Source: Fervidibacillus halotolerans
GTDB taxonomy: Bacteria; Bacillota; Bacilli; Bacillales; Caldibacillaceae
Length of the DNA stretch: 64,000 nt
Direction: 5' to 3'
Assembly: GCF_026547205.1 (NCBI RefSeq)
Contig: NZ_CP106877.1
Location: forward strand, 512,001-576,000
The translations under genes were made by a program, and so were the position numbers. The stretch's first letter is position 1. Every line of letters starts with the position of its first letter. The notes beneath the pieces were generated by a model. That model searched no databases, was not told the origin of the DNA, and saw nothing but the letters and a program-made list of their open reading frames with translations. This document shows positions 35,346 through 46,400 of the stretch, piece after piece.

Positions 35346-35951
35346 TTGTCGGATAAGAAGTGGAAGTTGCATGAAGAATTTTATCTATCTCCACAAACGA
35401 TGGCTATTTTACCTATCCAGTATGGGAGCAAAACGTATTCGAAAATTTTAGAACTGAATCGAGAAATTACAACTCCTTATAAACCATTAGACGTTATAAA
35501 GAAAAGTTGTCGTTTTTATGCTTCCAGCTATGATGGAAGAAGGGAGGGAACGAAGGAACTGATCGGTGTTACCCATAAAGCACCAATTGTCATCGATCCA
35601 ATCCAATCCATCTATGTTTTCCCAACAGCTTCACCGACGAGTCCAAAATGTGCCTGGATCTCTTATGAACATGTCATCGATTATCGACCTGTCTCAAAGA
35701 TGAAAACGGAAGTGACCTTACAAAACGATGTGACTATTCAACTGTCCATTTCTACGTATTCTTTTGAAAATCAATTGTTTCGAACGGCTCATTTACAATC
35801 GAAAATTGTAAAGCGATTGCGAGGCTGGTATAAAGAAAATATGATCCACCCTGTAGAGATGCAAATGGAGGCAGCGGAAAGGAAGAAAATGTACCGTTAT
35901 TATTCGAAACTGCTGAAAAATTATTCCGGATCAAATCGTTTATATAAATGA
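35346..35951 (+). CDS. comK: ComK, competence transcription factor
   Basis: 201 residues from a TTG at 35346, with AAAGGAGAGAG upstream. The protein carries the ComK signature through its length: TMAILPIQYGSKTYSKILE, KKSCRFYASSYDGRREGTKEL, KAPIVIDPIQSIYVFPT, SPKCAWISYEHV. ComK is the master activator of DNA uptake and recombination genes and of itself. In B. subtilis it is 192 residues; this one is slightly longer at the C-terminus. Its end overlaps the next gene on the other strand by 31 bases. Confidence 0.95.
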   Translation: MSDKKWKLHEEFYLSPQTMAILPIQYGSKTYSKILELNREITTPYKPLDVIKKSCRFYASSYDGRREGTKELIGVTHKAPIVIDPIQSIYVFPTASPTSPKCAWISYEHVIDYRPVSKMKTEVTLQNDVTIQLSISTYSFENQLFRTAHLQSKIVKRLRGWYKENMIHPVEMQMEAAERKKMYRYYSKLLKNYSGSNRLYK

Positions 35952-36286
35952 TAAGCCAACAATTCTTCTACTTTATTTCGTATACTCGGATTAAAATAGC
36001 TGTGATATTCCTCATATCCCCTGTAAACAAACAAATAGGTTGTAAACAACTCATCCCTTTTTACTTCGTGAATTTTCATCCCTTGCCTTTTTAATTCCCT
36101 TTTTATTGAAAATAATTGTTTTTGTACGAAAATTAATGTTTGTTCGATCCAGTCTTTATATGGTTTTGGCAGTTTAAAGGGGCTCTTGTCAACGGCGATT
36201 AAATCCCTCTCCAAGACTTTAACGAGCATCGGATAATAAATAGCCTGTTCCAATAAATCTCGTGATTCGGATGGAATATTTGACAC
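35921..36286 (-). CDS. yhjD: YhjD-like conserved protein
   Basis: 121 residues from a GTG at 36286, with GGAGGGG 6 bases before it. Soluble and helical: SRDLLEQAIYYPMLVKVLER near the start and EEYHSYFNPSIRNKVEELLA near the end. It resembles the Bacillus YhjD protein, which lies near comK in B. subtilis, and I have no function for it. Its 3' end overlaps comK by 31 bases, convergently, with no room for a terminator between. Confidence 0.6.
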   Translation of the reverse strand: MSNIPSESRDLLEQAIYYPMLVKVLERDLIAVDKSPFKLPKPYKDWIEQTLIFVQKQLFSIKRELKRQGMKIHEVKRDELFTTYLFVYRGYEEYHSYFNPSIRNKVEELLAYHLYKRFDPE

Positions 36287-36471
36287 AATCAACCCCTCCA
36301 AAAACAAGAACATAAGTTCGTATTTATAATGGTATATGAAATTCCAATGAAAATCAATGGTTTTATATTTCTTTTATATAAAAAATCCCTCTGAAAGAAG
36401 GAATTTTATTAAGGGTGTCGAAATATATGAGATAAGAATTTGTGAAAATGAAATCAAGAAGGGTGAGAAAC

Positions 36472-38460
36472 ATGTCATTAAAAAGAGGGATTCAAGCAAA
36501 AGATTTGTACGAGTTAAAATCGGTAAGTGATCCGAACCTTTCACCGGATGGAAATTTGGTTGCCTTCGTTCAAACGACCATTTCTGAAACGAAAAACGCA
36601 TATGTTTCTAATCTGTTTGTTTACAATCGGCAAACGAAACGACTTTCCCAATGGACATTTGGTGAAGACAGAAATATTTCGCCAAGATGGTCGCCGGACG
36701 GAACTCGCCTAGCGTTTGTGTCCAATCGATCGGGAAAAAATCAAATTTATATCATGGATATTAGCGGAGGTGAGGCAGAAAAAATTACAGATGTGGAAAA
36801 CGGGGCATCCAATCCAGTTTGGTCACCGGACGGATCAAAAATTGCTTTCACCGTCCCACTTAAGCCTGGAGAAGGATTAAAAACAAAAGAAAAGCAGGAA
36901 GACGAGGAAGAAAAACCCGTTCCTTTCGAAGTGGATCGATTGAAATATAAATCCGATCATGGGGGATTTTTTAACGGTAAATACGATCAGATTGCTGTAA
37001 TCGATGTGGAAACAAGGAAAATGGAACTGTTGACGGAGGGAGAAACAAATCATTCGCTAGGTGGTTTTTTACCGGATGGTTCAAAGATTGTATTTGGAGC
37101 GGATTATTCATCGGATAAGGATTTTTCATTTATTGAAGATTTATATTTGTTGGATATGAAAAGTAAGGAAAAGGAGAAAATTACCTCCGGAAGAGGGATG
37201 TTTTTCAATCCATCCTTTTCCCCTGATGGTCGATATATCATATTTTATGGACATGAACGGGAATTTCAAAATGCAACATTGGTGAAAATTTGGCTATACG
37301 ATATAAAAGAAAAAACGGTAACTTGCCTATCGGAAAATTGGGATCTATCTGTCGGTGACTATGCGATAGGGGATTTTCAACAAGGGGTAACGATGCCGGC
37401 ACCGCTTTGGTCTGAGATGAGTGAGGGAATGTACTTCACCGCATCTAAAAAGGGGAGCACAAATATTTTTTATACCGATTTATCGGGAAATGTGAAACAA
37501 GTGACGAATTTGGATGGCCATGTGTATGGACTGTCAAAAACTGAAAATCATTTCGCTATCGCGACCATTAGCTGGCCGGACCATCCCGGTGATGTATATG
37601 AAGTAGATTTACAAACAGGAACGATCCAGCCGTTAACAGAAATGAATAATGATTTCTTAAAAACTGTCCAATTGGTCAAACCGGAACCGATTCAATTTCA
37701 AGGTGCGGAAGGTTGGACGATTCACGGCTGGATTATGAAACCGTTACAGTACAAGGAAGGAGAAAAATACCCATTAATTTTGGAAGTGCACGGCGGTCCC
37801 CATGCGATGTATGCAAACACATATTTTCACGAATTTCAAATGTTGGCAGCTAGTGGCTATGCAGTTTTATATACGAATCCAAGGGGAAGTCACGGTTACG
37901 GACAGAAATTTGTCAATGCCGTCCGCGGAGATTATGGAGGCAATGATTACAAAGATGTTATGGCGGCCGTTGACTATGCGTTGGATACATTCGATTTCAT
38001 TGATGAAACACGATTAGGAGTCACAGGTGGTAGTTACGGTGGATTTATGACGAACTGGATTGTCAGTCATACGAATCGATTCAAAGCTGCCGTAACGCAA
38101 CGTTCCATTTCCAACTGGGTAAGTTTTTATGGTGTAAGTGATATCGGTTACTATTTTAATGAATGGCAACATTTAGTTGAAAAAAATGATGTGGATGCTC
38201 TTTGGAACATCTCTCCTCTCGCTTATGTAGACAAAGTGGAAACACCTCTCCTAATTTTACATAGCGAGAAGGATTATCGATGCCCAATCGAGCAAGCGGA
38301 ACAATTATTTATCGCATTAAAGCATCGGAAAAAGAAGGTGAAATTCATCCGTTTTCCGGAATCAAACCACGAACTTTCACGAAGTGGAAAACCGAATTTG
38401 CGTGTTGCACGTCTTGAATATATAAAAGGTTGGTTTGATGAATTTTTACATGAAAGATAA
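36472..38460 (+). CDS. yuxL: S9-family peptidase (acylaminoacyl/dipeptidyl peptidase, YuxL-like)
   Basis: 662 residues from ATG 36472, with AGAAGGG upstream; an earlier ATG at 36442 has no site. The N-terminal ~390 residues form a beta-propeller with repeated SPDG units (LSPDGNLVAFV, WSPDGTRLAFVSNRSGKNQI, WSPDGSKIAF). The C-terminal alpha/beta hydrolase has Ser521 (GGSYGG), Asp601 (SEKDYRCP) and His633 (SNHELS) as catalytic triad. It should cleave short or N-acylated peptides in the cytoplasm. No signal peptide. It is not in this place in B. subtilis. Confidence 0.9.
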   Translation: MSLKRGIQAKDLYELKSVSDPNLSPDGNLVAFVQTTISETKNAYVSNLFVYNRQTKRLSQWTFGEDRNISPRWSPDGTRLAFVSNRSGKNQIYIMDISGGEAEKITDVENGASNPVWSPDGSKIAFTVPLKPGEGLKTKEKQEDEEEKPVPFEVDRLKYKSDHGGFFNGKYDQIAVIDVETRKMELLTEGETNHSLGGFLPDGSKIVFGADYSSDKDFSFIEDLYLLDMKSKEKEKITSGRGMFFNPSFSPDGRYIIFYGHEREFQNATLVKIWLYDIKEKTVTCLSENWDLSVGDYAIGDFQQGVTMPAPLWSEMSEGMYFTASKKGSTNIFYTDLSGNVKQVTNLDGHVYGLSKTENHFAIATISWPDHPGDVYEVDLQTGTIQPLTEMNNDFLKTVQLVKPEPIQFQGAEGWTIHGWIMKPLQYKEGEKYPLILEVHGGPHAMYANTYFHEFQMLAASGYAVLYTNPRGSHGYGQKFVNAVRGDYGGNDYKDVMAAVDYALDTFDFIDETRLGVTGGSYGGFMTNWIVSHTNRFKAAVTQRSISNWVSFYGVSDIGYYFNEWQHLVEKNDVDALWNISPLAYVDKVETPLLILHSEKDYRCPIEQAEQLFIALKHRKKKVKFIRFPESNHELSRSGKPNLRVARLEYIKGWFDEFLHER

Positions 38461-39037
38461 AATCATCTGAAATCGATGGAGATAAAATGAAAGCATAGGC
38501 ATTTATATGATTTCAAAATAGGGGGATCTCAACGGTATTTAATCCCATGGATTTTGAAAACTTTCAATATATAAATCGTAGGCAACATCATTTCTATGGT
38601 GTTGCCCACTTTTCTATTCGGGATTTACTTTTCAAGAGTACATTAAAGGCCCTTTCATTTTTCCTACCATAACAAATTCTCCTATTTCAATCAGAACCAC
38701 TCTATCATCAGCTGAAGGCTTTATGATTCAAATCCGTTCCTATTCCCCTTATTTCTTCTGAAAATAATCTGGGGATTTATCAAACAATTTCTACAGAAAT
38801 TTAGGCTCATAAATCTGATTTTTTCACATAAACCAGTTTTTGTTTGGTGCTGGAAAAAGGATAAGATGACAAAAAAATTACTTATTCATTGAATCCATTT
38901 TCTGTTTCGTTCGTATATAGATTGAAAATATTTTTTGATACAATTGATTATGATAAGATTGTATTGAAAAGCAGATTTTTGCAAGAGGGAACGAAGGGAA
39001 CAAGACTAGTACAAACGACACATAAGGGAGACGTTTT
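38461..39037. other. Intergenic yuxL-like to yhjE
   Basis: 577 bases without a gene that I can support. A hairpin at 38581-38606 is the probable end of the yuxL-like transcript. The rest is A/T-rich; no clear promoter. Confidence 0.5.
38581..38606 (+). terminator. Hairpin after the yuxL-like gene
   Basis: GGCAACATCAT pairs with ATGGTGTTGCC (11 bp, one wobble, 4-base loop), with a short T-stretch four bases later. Confidence 0.5.
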
Positions 39038-39664
39038 ATGGATTTTACTTTTATAGAGGAATGGTTCACACTTGAAAACTTAATGAATCTTATACAAAGT
39101 TATCGATCCTTTGGGCCGTTACCAGGAATTATCCTCCCGCTAATTGAAGCCTTTTTGCCTTTTTTACCCCTTTTCCTTTTTGTTATGGCTAATGCCAGTG
39201 CTTTCGGGTTAGGATTTGGATTTTTATTCTCTTGGACCGGTGCCTCCATCGGTGCGTTACTCGTTTTTTCCATCGTCCGAAAATATGGACAAAAGCGATT
39301 TTTATCCTTTATAAAAAATCATAAGCAAGTGAATAAAATGATTAACTTTGTAGATAGGCATGGTTTTAGCCTTATTTTTCTTTTACTTTGTTTTCCCTTT
39401 ACTCCTTCTGCAATCGTCAATATTGTTGCTGGTTTATCGAAAATCAATATTTATCAATATGGTCTTGGTGTATTAGCGGGGAAAATGGTGATGATTTTTA
39501 CAATCAGTTTCATCGGACACGATATCCCTTCTTTAATTCATAAACCGAAACAAACGATTATTGTTTTAATCATCATTTTCGTTCTTTGGGTAGTAGGAAA
39601 ACAGGTGGAAGCTAGGTTAAATAAACGGATGGAAAAGGAACGATCCTATGAAAAACACGATTAA
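39038..39664 (+). CDS. yhjE: YhjE, TVP38/TMEM64 (VTT) membrane protein
   Basis: 208 residues with about six membrane segments. The VTT/SNARE-associated domain is seen as PGIILPLIEAFLPFLPLFLF, then FSWTGASIGALLVFSIVRKYG and FLLLCFPFTPSAIVNIVAGLS; the middle CFPFTP motif is typical. ATG 39038 follows AAGGGAGA. Members act in lipid or membrane homeostasis in other organisms; this one has no assigned role. In B. subtilis sipV follows; here addB does. Confidence 0.85.
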   Translation: MDFTFIEEWFTLENLMNLIQSYRSFGPLPGIILPLIEAFLPFLPLFLFVMANASAFGLGFGFLFSWTGASIGALLVFSIVRKYGQKRFLSFIKNHKQVNKMINFVDRHGFSLIFLLLCFPFTPSAIVNIVAGLSKINIYQYGLGVLAGKMVMIFTISFIGHDIPSLIHKPKQTIIVLIIIFVLWVVGKQVEARLNKRMEKERSYEKHD

Positions 39665-39987
39665 AAAGAAAAAATGTTACGCAATTACGGTACCTAAATC
39701 ATTTAGCCGATAGGTATCGCTTTTTTCTTTTTTTACCCAATTCGTGGGAAAGGACGGACGTAACCGCCCATCAATTATCGTGCTTCCAGAAAATTCCTTA
39801 GAAAACAAGAAGGAACTAAAGGTGGAATGGAAACGATGACGTCCCTTGTTCCCATTCGATTCAAATATGGATGCAAAAGGAATGTCTTCGTTGCTTGTTG
39901 AATTCGTCCATATTCATTCCTATGTTTATGGTAAAATGGGAAATACAAAATGACACATAGTTTAGTTCATAGATTGGGGGGATCTGT
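39665..39987. other. Intergenic yhjE-addB
   Basis: 323 bases. After the yhjE terminator I see only an extended -10 (TATGGTAAAAT ending at 39937), the probable addB promoter, with a poor -35. Confidence 0.45.
39688..39727 (+). terminator. Terminator of yhjE
   Basis: CGGTACCTA pairs with TAGGTATCG (one wobble), with an inner TAAAT/ATTTA, then CTTTTTTC and further T. Confidence 0.75.
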
Positions 39988-42900
39988 ATGTCACTCCGCT
40001 TTGTAATCGGCCGGACGGGTAGCGGGAAAACATCCTTTTTGATGAAGGAAATAATCGATCAACTACAAACTGATCCGATTGGTGAACCAATATATTATAT
40101 CGTTCCAGAGCAGATGACCTTTTTATCCGAATATAAGCTCGTTACTCATCCGAAGATCAAGGGCATGTTTCGAGTACAAGTATATAGTTTTACCCGGCTT
40201 GCATGGCGGATATTGCAAGAGACCGGAGGAATAAGTCGCGTTCATTTAAATTCTACTGGATTAAATATGTTGATTCGACGAATTATCAACGAAAAAAAAG
40301 GGGATTTTCGAATTTTTAAACGAACCTCCGACCAGTTGGGATTTATCGACCAAATGGAAAAAACGATCTCGGAATTGAAACGGTATTGCATAACGGAAAA
40401 TGAACTTTCAGAACATAGTAATCGTTTGGAATTGGGTACAGAATTAAAAGATAAACTCCATGATATGGAAATTATATATCGCCACTTTGAACGGGCAATT
40501 CAAGATAAATATGTCGGTAATGAAGATTATTTGACCCTGTTGGCAGAAAACATAGGCAAATCCTCTTCGCTGAAACATGCGACGATTTATATTGATGGAT
40601 TCCATAGTTTTACACCCCAGGAATTTGCCGTGATCGAGCAATTAATGAAAGTGGCAAAGAGGGTGACGGTTGCGTTAACAGTTGATGCTCCGTATCGTCG
40701 CTCGGTTCCTGATCATCTAGAATTATTTCGAATGACAGGAAGTACATATGCTTCCCTTTTTGAAATTGCAGAACTTAATGAAATTCCAATTGAAAAGGAT
40801 ATCGTTTTAAAAGAAGTCAAACGATTTTCTTCCCCGTCCCTTCAACATTTGGAGCAATTTTTTAATCGACTACCCACCCCGTCCTTTAACGGGAAGGGAG
40901 ATATTTCCATTGTTTCTGGAGCAAATCCTCGGGCAGAAATCGAGGGGGTGGCGAGAAAAATTATATCCTATGTACGGGATAAACAGTTTCAATTTAAAGA
41001 TATCGCTATTTTTGTTCGTAACGGCCAAACTTATTATGAACTATTCGAAACGGTGTTCTCCAATTTCGACATTCCCTTTTACATCGATCAAAAACGTTCC
41101 ATGTTGAATCATCCATTAATTGAATTTATTCGATCCACATTGGAAATTATCACAGGAAATTGGCGTTACGATCCGGTTTTTCGTGCGATTAAGACGGATT
41201 TACTCATTCCAATGGATGAACCGATTGATCAATGGCGGGAAAAAATGGATCGTTTGGAAAATTATTGTCTCGCATTCGGTATCCAAGGGGAGAAATGGAC
41301 ACGGAAGGAAAGATGGCGATATAAAAAGTATCGAGGACTCGATGGGGATATTCCTCAAACGGATGAGGAATTGGCATTGGAAAAGGAATTGAACGAAAGT
41401 CGTGCCCAAGTATCTACACCGATTATTCGGTTAGCCAACCGATTGAAAAAGGCGAAAATAGGAAAAGAATTTTGTCATGCTCTATTTTTGTATTTGGAAG
41501 AATTAGAGATTCCCGCGAAATTAGAAAAGATGAAATTGGAAGCGGAACGGCAAGGAAATCTCACATTAGGTAGACAACATGAACAGGCATGGAATTCGGT
41601 AATCGATTTACTCGATCAATATGTGGAAATTCTCGGGGAGGATCAAACAGACGTGAAACAATTTGCCTCCGTTATCGAATCCGGGTTGGAATCTCTAACG
41701 TTTTCCATCGTTCCTCCCGCATTAGATCAAGTGATTATCGCCGATATGGAATTATCCCGTTTGTCGGATGTAAAGATTGCTTTCGTCGTCGGTTTAAACG
41801 ATGGGATTTTGCCTAAAAAATATGAAGATGAAAGCATTTTTTCAGATGAAGATCGGCAAATGTTACAAGCATTAGGAATGAATTTAGCACCATCTACGAA
41901 GGAACGATTAGCTGATGAGGAGTTTATCGCTTACAAAGCGTTTACCGTAGCATCGGATTATTTAATTCTTACCTATCCGTTGGCCGATTCGGAAGGTAAG
42001 GCATTGGTTCCTTCGCCATATCTTAAACGTTTGAAAGACATGTTTCCCGACCAGGAGGAACTGTTTTTTGGAAATGAACCGAATGATGTATCTCAAGAGG
42101 AGCAGTTGGAATATCTCGTCAATTGGAATGAGGCAATCACCTATGTTACGTACCAATTACAACTATTAAAGAAAAATTACCCGATAGAACCGATTTGGTG
42201 GGACGGGTACAATTTACTGATCAATAGTGAAAAGAAACAAGACGCGATGAATGTATTTTCCAGTTTGTTTTATAAAAATCAGCCGATGCCTTTAACTGAA
42301 AGGACCGCAAAAGAGCTGTATGGCGAAAAACTACAAGGAAGTATTTCCCGAATGGAGCGATTTAATAGTTGTCCATTTTCCCACTACCTTTCTTACGGTT
42401 TGAAGTTAAAGGAACGGGAGGTTTTTCGATTGGAAGCCCCCGATATTGGCGAATTGTTCCACGGAGCATTAAAAGTAATTGGCGAACGGATTAACGATTC
42501 GAATCTTTCATGGGCAAGTTTAACGCAAGTTCAAATTCAAAGACTCGTTCGAGAAGCCGTCGAACGTTTAGCTCCGAAATTGCAAAATGAAATATTACAC
42601 AGTACGAACCGTTATCAATATTTGAAACGAAAATTAGAAAAAGTTATTTGGCGAGCGACGAATGTCCTAAGTGAGCAAGCGAAAGCTAGTGGATTTTCAC
42701 CAATCGGAATGGAAGTCTCCTTTGGACCAAAGGGGAAATTTCCCCCTGTTCGATTCCGTTTGAAAAATGGAACGACGATGGAGTTGGTCGGCCGAATCGA
42801 CCGAATTGATAAAGGAGAAAACGAAAGGGGAGTTTTTTTACGAGTTATCGATTATAAGTCGAGTAGTCGGGATATAAATCTTGCAGAAGTTTATTACGGA

Positions 42901-43458
42901 TTGAGCTTACAAATGTTAACGTATCTCGATATAATTTTACGTTATTCGAAACAACTGATCGGTCAAGAAGCAGATCCTGCAGGAGTTCTCTATTTCCATA
43001 TTCATAACCCGACGATTAAAGTGAACAAACCGTTAACGTTTGAAGAAATCGAAGAAGAAATATTTAAACGGTTTCGAATGGATGGCCTGATGTTAGCGGA
43101 TGCGGACGTGATTCGCCTAATGGATCAAACATTGGAAAGTGGGACATCGAAAATTGTCGCAGCTGGATTGAAAAAAGATGGAACGTTACGGTCGAGTTCA
43201 AAAGTGGCAAGTAAGCAGGATTTTGATATTTTGCGAAAATTTATCCATCATACCTTTCAGAAAACGGGAAACGACATCGTTGAAGGTCGTGTTGATCTTT
43301 CCCCGTATAAAATGAAGGACAAAACTCCTTGCCGTTTTTGCCCATATAAATCGGTCTGTCAATTTGATCCGACTATGGAGGAAAATCAATATCGAATTTT
43401 ATCTCCGTTAGATGGAGAAGAAGCACTGGAATTGGTGAAGGGAGTTGTTCGATCATGA
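39988..43458 (+). CDS. addB: AddB, helicase-nuclease subunit
   Basis: 1156 residues. Walker A GRTGSGKTS lies at residues 8-16; the helicase core is otherwise degenerate as in AddB, where it helps bind Chi. The C-terminal RecB-type nuclease has DYKSSSRDINLAEVYYGLS. Cys795, Cys1115, Cys1118 and Cys1124 are the four iron-sulfur ligands, spaced like those of B. subtilis AddB. The enzyme resects double-strand breaks for RecA. GGGGGGA precedes ATG 39988, and addA overlaps the stop. Confidence 0.95.
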   Translation: MSLRFVIGRTGSGKTSFLMKEIIDQLQTDPIGEPIYYIVPEQMTFLSEYKLVTHPKIKGMFRVQVYSFTRLAWRILQETGGISRVHLNSTGLNMLIRRIINEKKGDFRIFKRTSDQLGFIDQMEKTISELKRYCITENELSEHSNRLELGTELKDKLHDMEIIYRHFERAIQDKYVGNEDYLTLLAENIGKSSSLKHATIYIDGFHSFTPQEFAVIEQLMKVAKRVTVALTVDAPYRRSVPDHLELFRMTGSTYASLFEIAELNEIPIEKDIVLKEVKRFSSPSLQHLEQFFNRLPTPSFNGKGDISIVSGANPRAEIEGVARKIISYVRDKQFQFKDIAIFVRNGQTYYELFETVFSNFDIPFYIDQKRSMLNHPLIEFIRSTLEIITGNWRYDPVFRAIKTDLLIPMDEPIDQWREKMDRLENYCLAFGIQGEKWTRKERWRYKKYRGLDGDIPQTDEELALEKELNESRAQVSTPIIRLANRLKKAKIGKEFCHALFLYLEELEIPAKLEKMKLEAERQGNLTLGRQHEQAWNSVIDLLDQYVEILGEDQTDVKQFASVIESGLESLTFSIVPPALDQVIIADMELSRLSDVKIAFVVGLNDGILPKKYEDESIFSDEDRQMLQALGMNLAPSTKERLADEEFIAYKAFTVASDYLILTYPLADSEGKALVPSPYLKRLKDMFPDQEELFFGNEPNDVSQEEQLEYLVNWNEAITYVTYQLQLLKKNYPIEPIWWDGYNLLINSEKKQDAMNVFSSLFYKNQPMPLTERTAKELYGEKLQGSISRMERFNSCPFSHYLSYGLKLKEREVFRLEAPDIGELFHGALKVIGERINDSNLSWASLTQVQIQRLVREAVERLAPKLQNEILHSTNRYQYLKRKLEKVIWRATNVLSEQAKASGFSPIGMEVSFGPKGKFPPVRFRLKNGTTMELVGRIDRIDKGENERGVFLRVIDYKSSSRDINLAEVYYGLSLQMLTYLDIILRYSKQLIGQEADPAGVLYFHIHNPTIKVNKPLTFEEIEEEIFKRFRMDGLMLADADVIRLMDQTLESGTSKIVAAGLKKDGTLRSSSKVASKQDFDILRKFIHHTFQKTGNDIVEGRVDLSPYKMKDKTPCRFCPYKSVCQFDPTMEENQYRILSPLDGEEALELVKGVVRS

Positions 43459-46400
43459 GTATTCCAGTAAAACCAAAGAATGTGACGTGGACGACCGATC
43501 AATGGCGGGCCATTTATGAAAGCAGACGTGATATTTTAGTCGCAGCAGCAGCCGGCTCAGGAAAAACTGCTGTTTTAGTAGAACGGATTATTCAAAAAAT
43601 TATCGATGAAAAACATCCCGTTGATGTAGATGAATTATTAGTCGCAACGTTTACGAATGCATCTGCTGCAGAAATGCGCCATCGGATTGGTCAAGCGATC
43701 GAAAAGGAAATTGAAAGGAATCCAAATTCCCATCATTTGCGAAAACAACTACAATTGCTGAACAATGCATCAATTTCCACTTTACATTCCTTTTGTTTAA
43801 ATGTGGTACGGAAATATTATTACATGATTGATATCGATCCCGGTTTTCGTATCGCCGATCAAACAGAAATGCTATTAGTGCGCGATGAAGTTGTGGAAAC
43901 GATGTTGGAGGAGGAGTATGGCAAACAAAATCAAGATTTTTTCCAATTGGTTGATTTATTTACAAACGATCGAAGCGATGTGATTTTGCAAGATTTAATT
44001 TTAAAATTGTACGATTTTTCCCGGTCGAATCCATATCCAAATGAATGGCTTGAAAAGATTGTGGGAATGTATGACACGTCGACCGTTGATCAAGTGGATG
44101 ATTTACCTTTCATCGAGCCACTATTGATCGATATTGAACTCAATTTAAGAGAAGCGAATCGTCTGTTCCATGAAGGTCTTGAATTGACGAAGTTGCCTGG
44201 AGGTCCTCACCCCCGTGCGGAAAATTTTTTAGCGGATATCGAACTAACTGAAGCACTTATTTCTGCAAAAAATGAATCCTTTGAAACGTTATTCCATGCT
44301 ATGCAACAAGTGAAATTTTCAACCTTAAAACGATGTTCTGGAGATGAGTTTGATCAAGAATTAGTAACCAAATCTACAAATCTTCGAAATAAAGGGAAAA
44401 AAATAATCCAACATTTAAAGGAGACATTTTTTTCCCGTAAACCGTCCACCTTTTTACAAGATTTACAGGAAATGAAACAACCGGTTCGTACATTAGTCCG
44501 ACTCGTACGTGACTTCAGTGCGAAATTCGAACAGGTGAAAAGGGAAAAAGGAATCGTAGACTTTTCAGATTTGGAACATTACGCCTTACAAATATTAGGC
44601 AAAAGGAAATCGAAAAACACGGCATTGGAACCGACGGAAGCGGCACTCCATTTTCGCCAACGGTTTAAAGAAGTGTTAATCGATGAATACCAAGATACGA
44701 ATATGGTCCAGGAAACGATTTTACAATTGGTGAAAAAGCCGACCGAAGAAAATGGAAATTTATTCATGGTCGGAGATGTAAAACAATCGATTTACCGATT
44801 CCGCCTTGCAGAGCCCAATCTATTTTTACAAAAATATTTGCGCTTTTTTAGCAAGAAAGAAGGTGGAGGACTACGGATCGACTTGGCAAAAAATTTCCGG
44901 AGTCGGAAAGAAATTTTAGACGGAACAAATTTTTTGTTCAAGCAAATAATGGACAAAAAAATTGGAGAAATCGACTATGATGAAAGGGCGGAATTGAAAA
45001 AAGGTGCACCTTATCCAGAGGATGAACCTCATCCTATCGAGCTTGTAATTATCTCGAAGGAAGGGGAAGAAGAAGAGCCCGCTACTCATTCAATTGAAGA
45101 AACGGATGAATTTGCAAAAGAGGAATTGGAACAGTCGGAAATGGAATCCCGTTTTGTAGCCAGAAAAATTCGTGAACTTATCGATTCAAAAAAACAAATT
45201 TTCGATCCGAAGACGAAAACGTATCGTCCGATTCGCTATCGGGATATCGTCATTTTATTTCGTTCCTTTGTATGGGCCCCCCAATTTATGGAAGAATTAA
45301 AGGATTATGGAATACCGGCGTACGCAGATATGTCAACGGGGTATTTTGAAGCTGCGGAAGTATCTACCATGTTGGCTCTTTTGCAAATCATCGACAATCC
45401 GTACCAAGATATTCCTTTAGCTGCTGTATTTCGTTCTCCGATGATCGGATTGAAGGAAGAGGATTTGGCTCGCATTAGGATAGCGGATCGTAAAGGAACA
45501 TTTTATGAGGCGGCGAAGGCTTTTGTACGTCATCCTGTACGGGATAAAAGGGATGAATGGATCCATAGTAAACTAACTTCCTTTTTCAAAAATCTAAGTA
45601 AATGGCGTTCCATGGCAAGGCAAGGAGCTCTTTCAGAATTAATATGGGCGTTGTATCGGGATACAAATTTTTACGATTTCGTCGGAGGACTTCCCGGAGG
45701 AAAACAGCGACAAGCGAATTTACGAGCCTTATATGATCGAGCGAGACAATATGAATCAACATCTTTCCGGGGGCTGTTCCGTTTCTTACGCTTTATCGAA
45801 AAGATGCGAAAAAGAGGGAGCGATCTCGGTACCGCACGAGCATTAGGGGAGCAGGAAGATGTCGTTCGTTTAATGACGATTCATGGAAGTAAAGGATTAG
45901 AATTTCCCGTCGTCTTCATCGTCGGCCTGGCGAGGAAGTTTAACTTTTCGGATTTAAAACAAAATTATTTATTAGATAAGAATTACGGTTTTGCCACAAA
46001 TTATATGAATGCGGAAAAACAAATCACTTATCCTTCCCTGTTCCATATGTCGATCGCAAGGAAAAAACGGTTGGAACAAATCGCAGAAGAAATGCGCGTT
46101 TTATATGTTGCTTTAACAAGGGCGAAGGAAGCATTATATTTAGTTGCGTCCGTTAAAAATATCGATGAGGAATCGGAAAAGTGGCAAAAACATTTAGACA
46201 ATCCCGATTGGCTTTTGGCCGATTACGATCGGATGAAAGCGGAAAAATTTTTAGATTGGATTGGTCCAGCGCTAATTAGACATCGGTCTGGCCACATATT
46301 AAGACGTGAAGACGAGCAAAAGGAGGATTTAACCAATCGGGAAATTTACAATCATCCATCGGAGTTTATCATCAATGTAATGACGAGTGAACAGTTTGAA

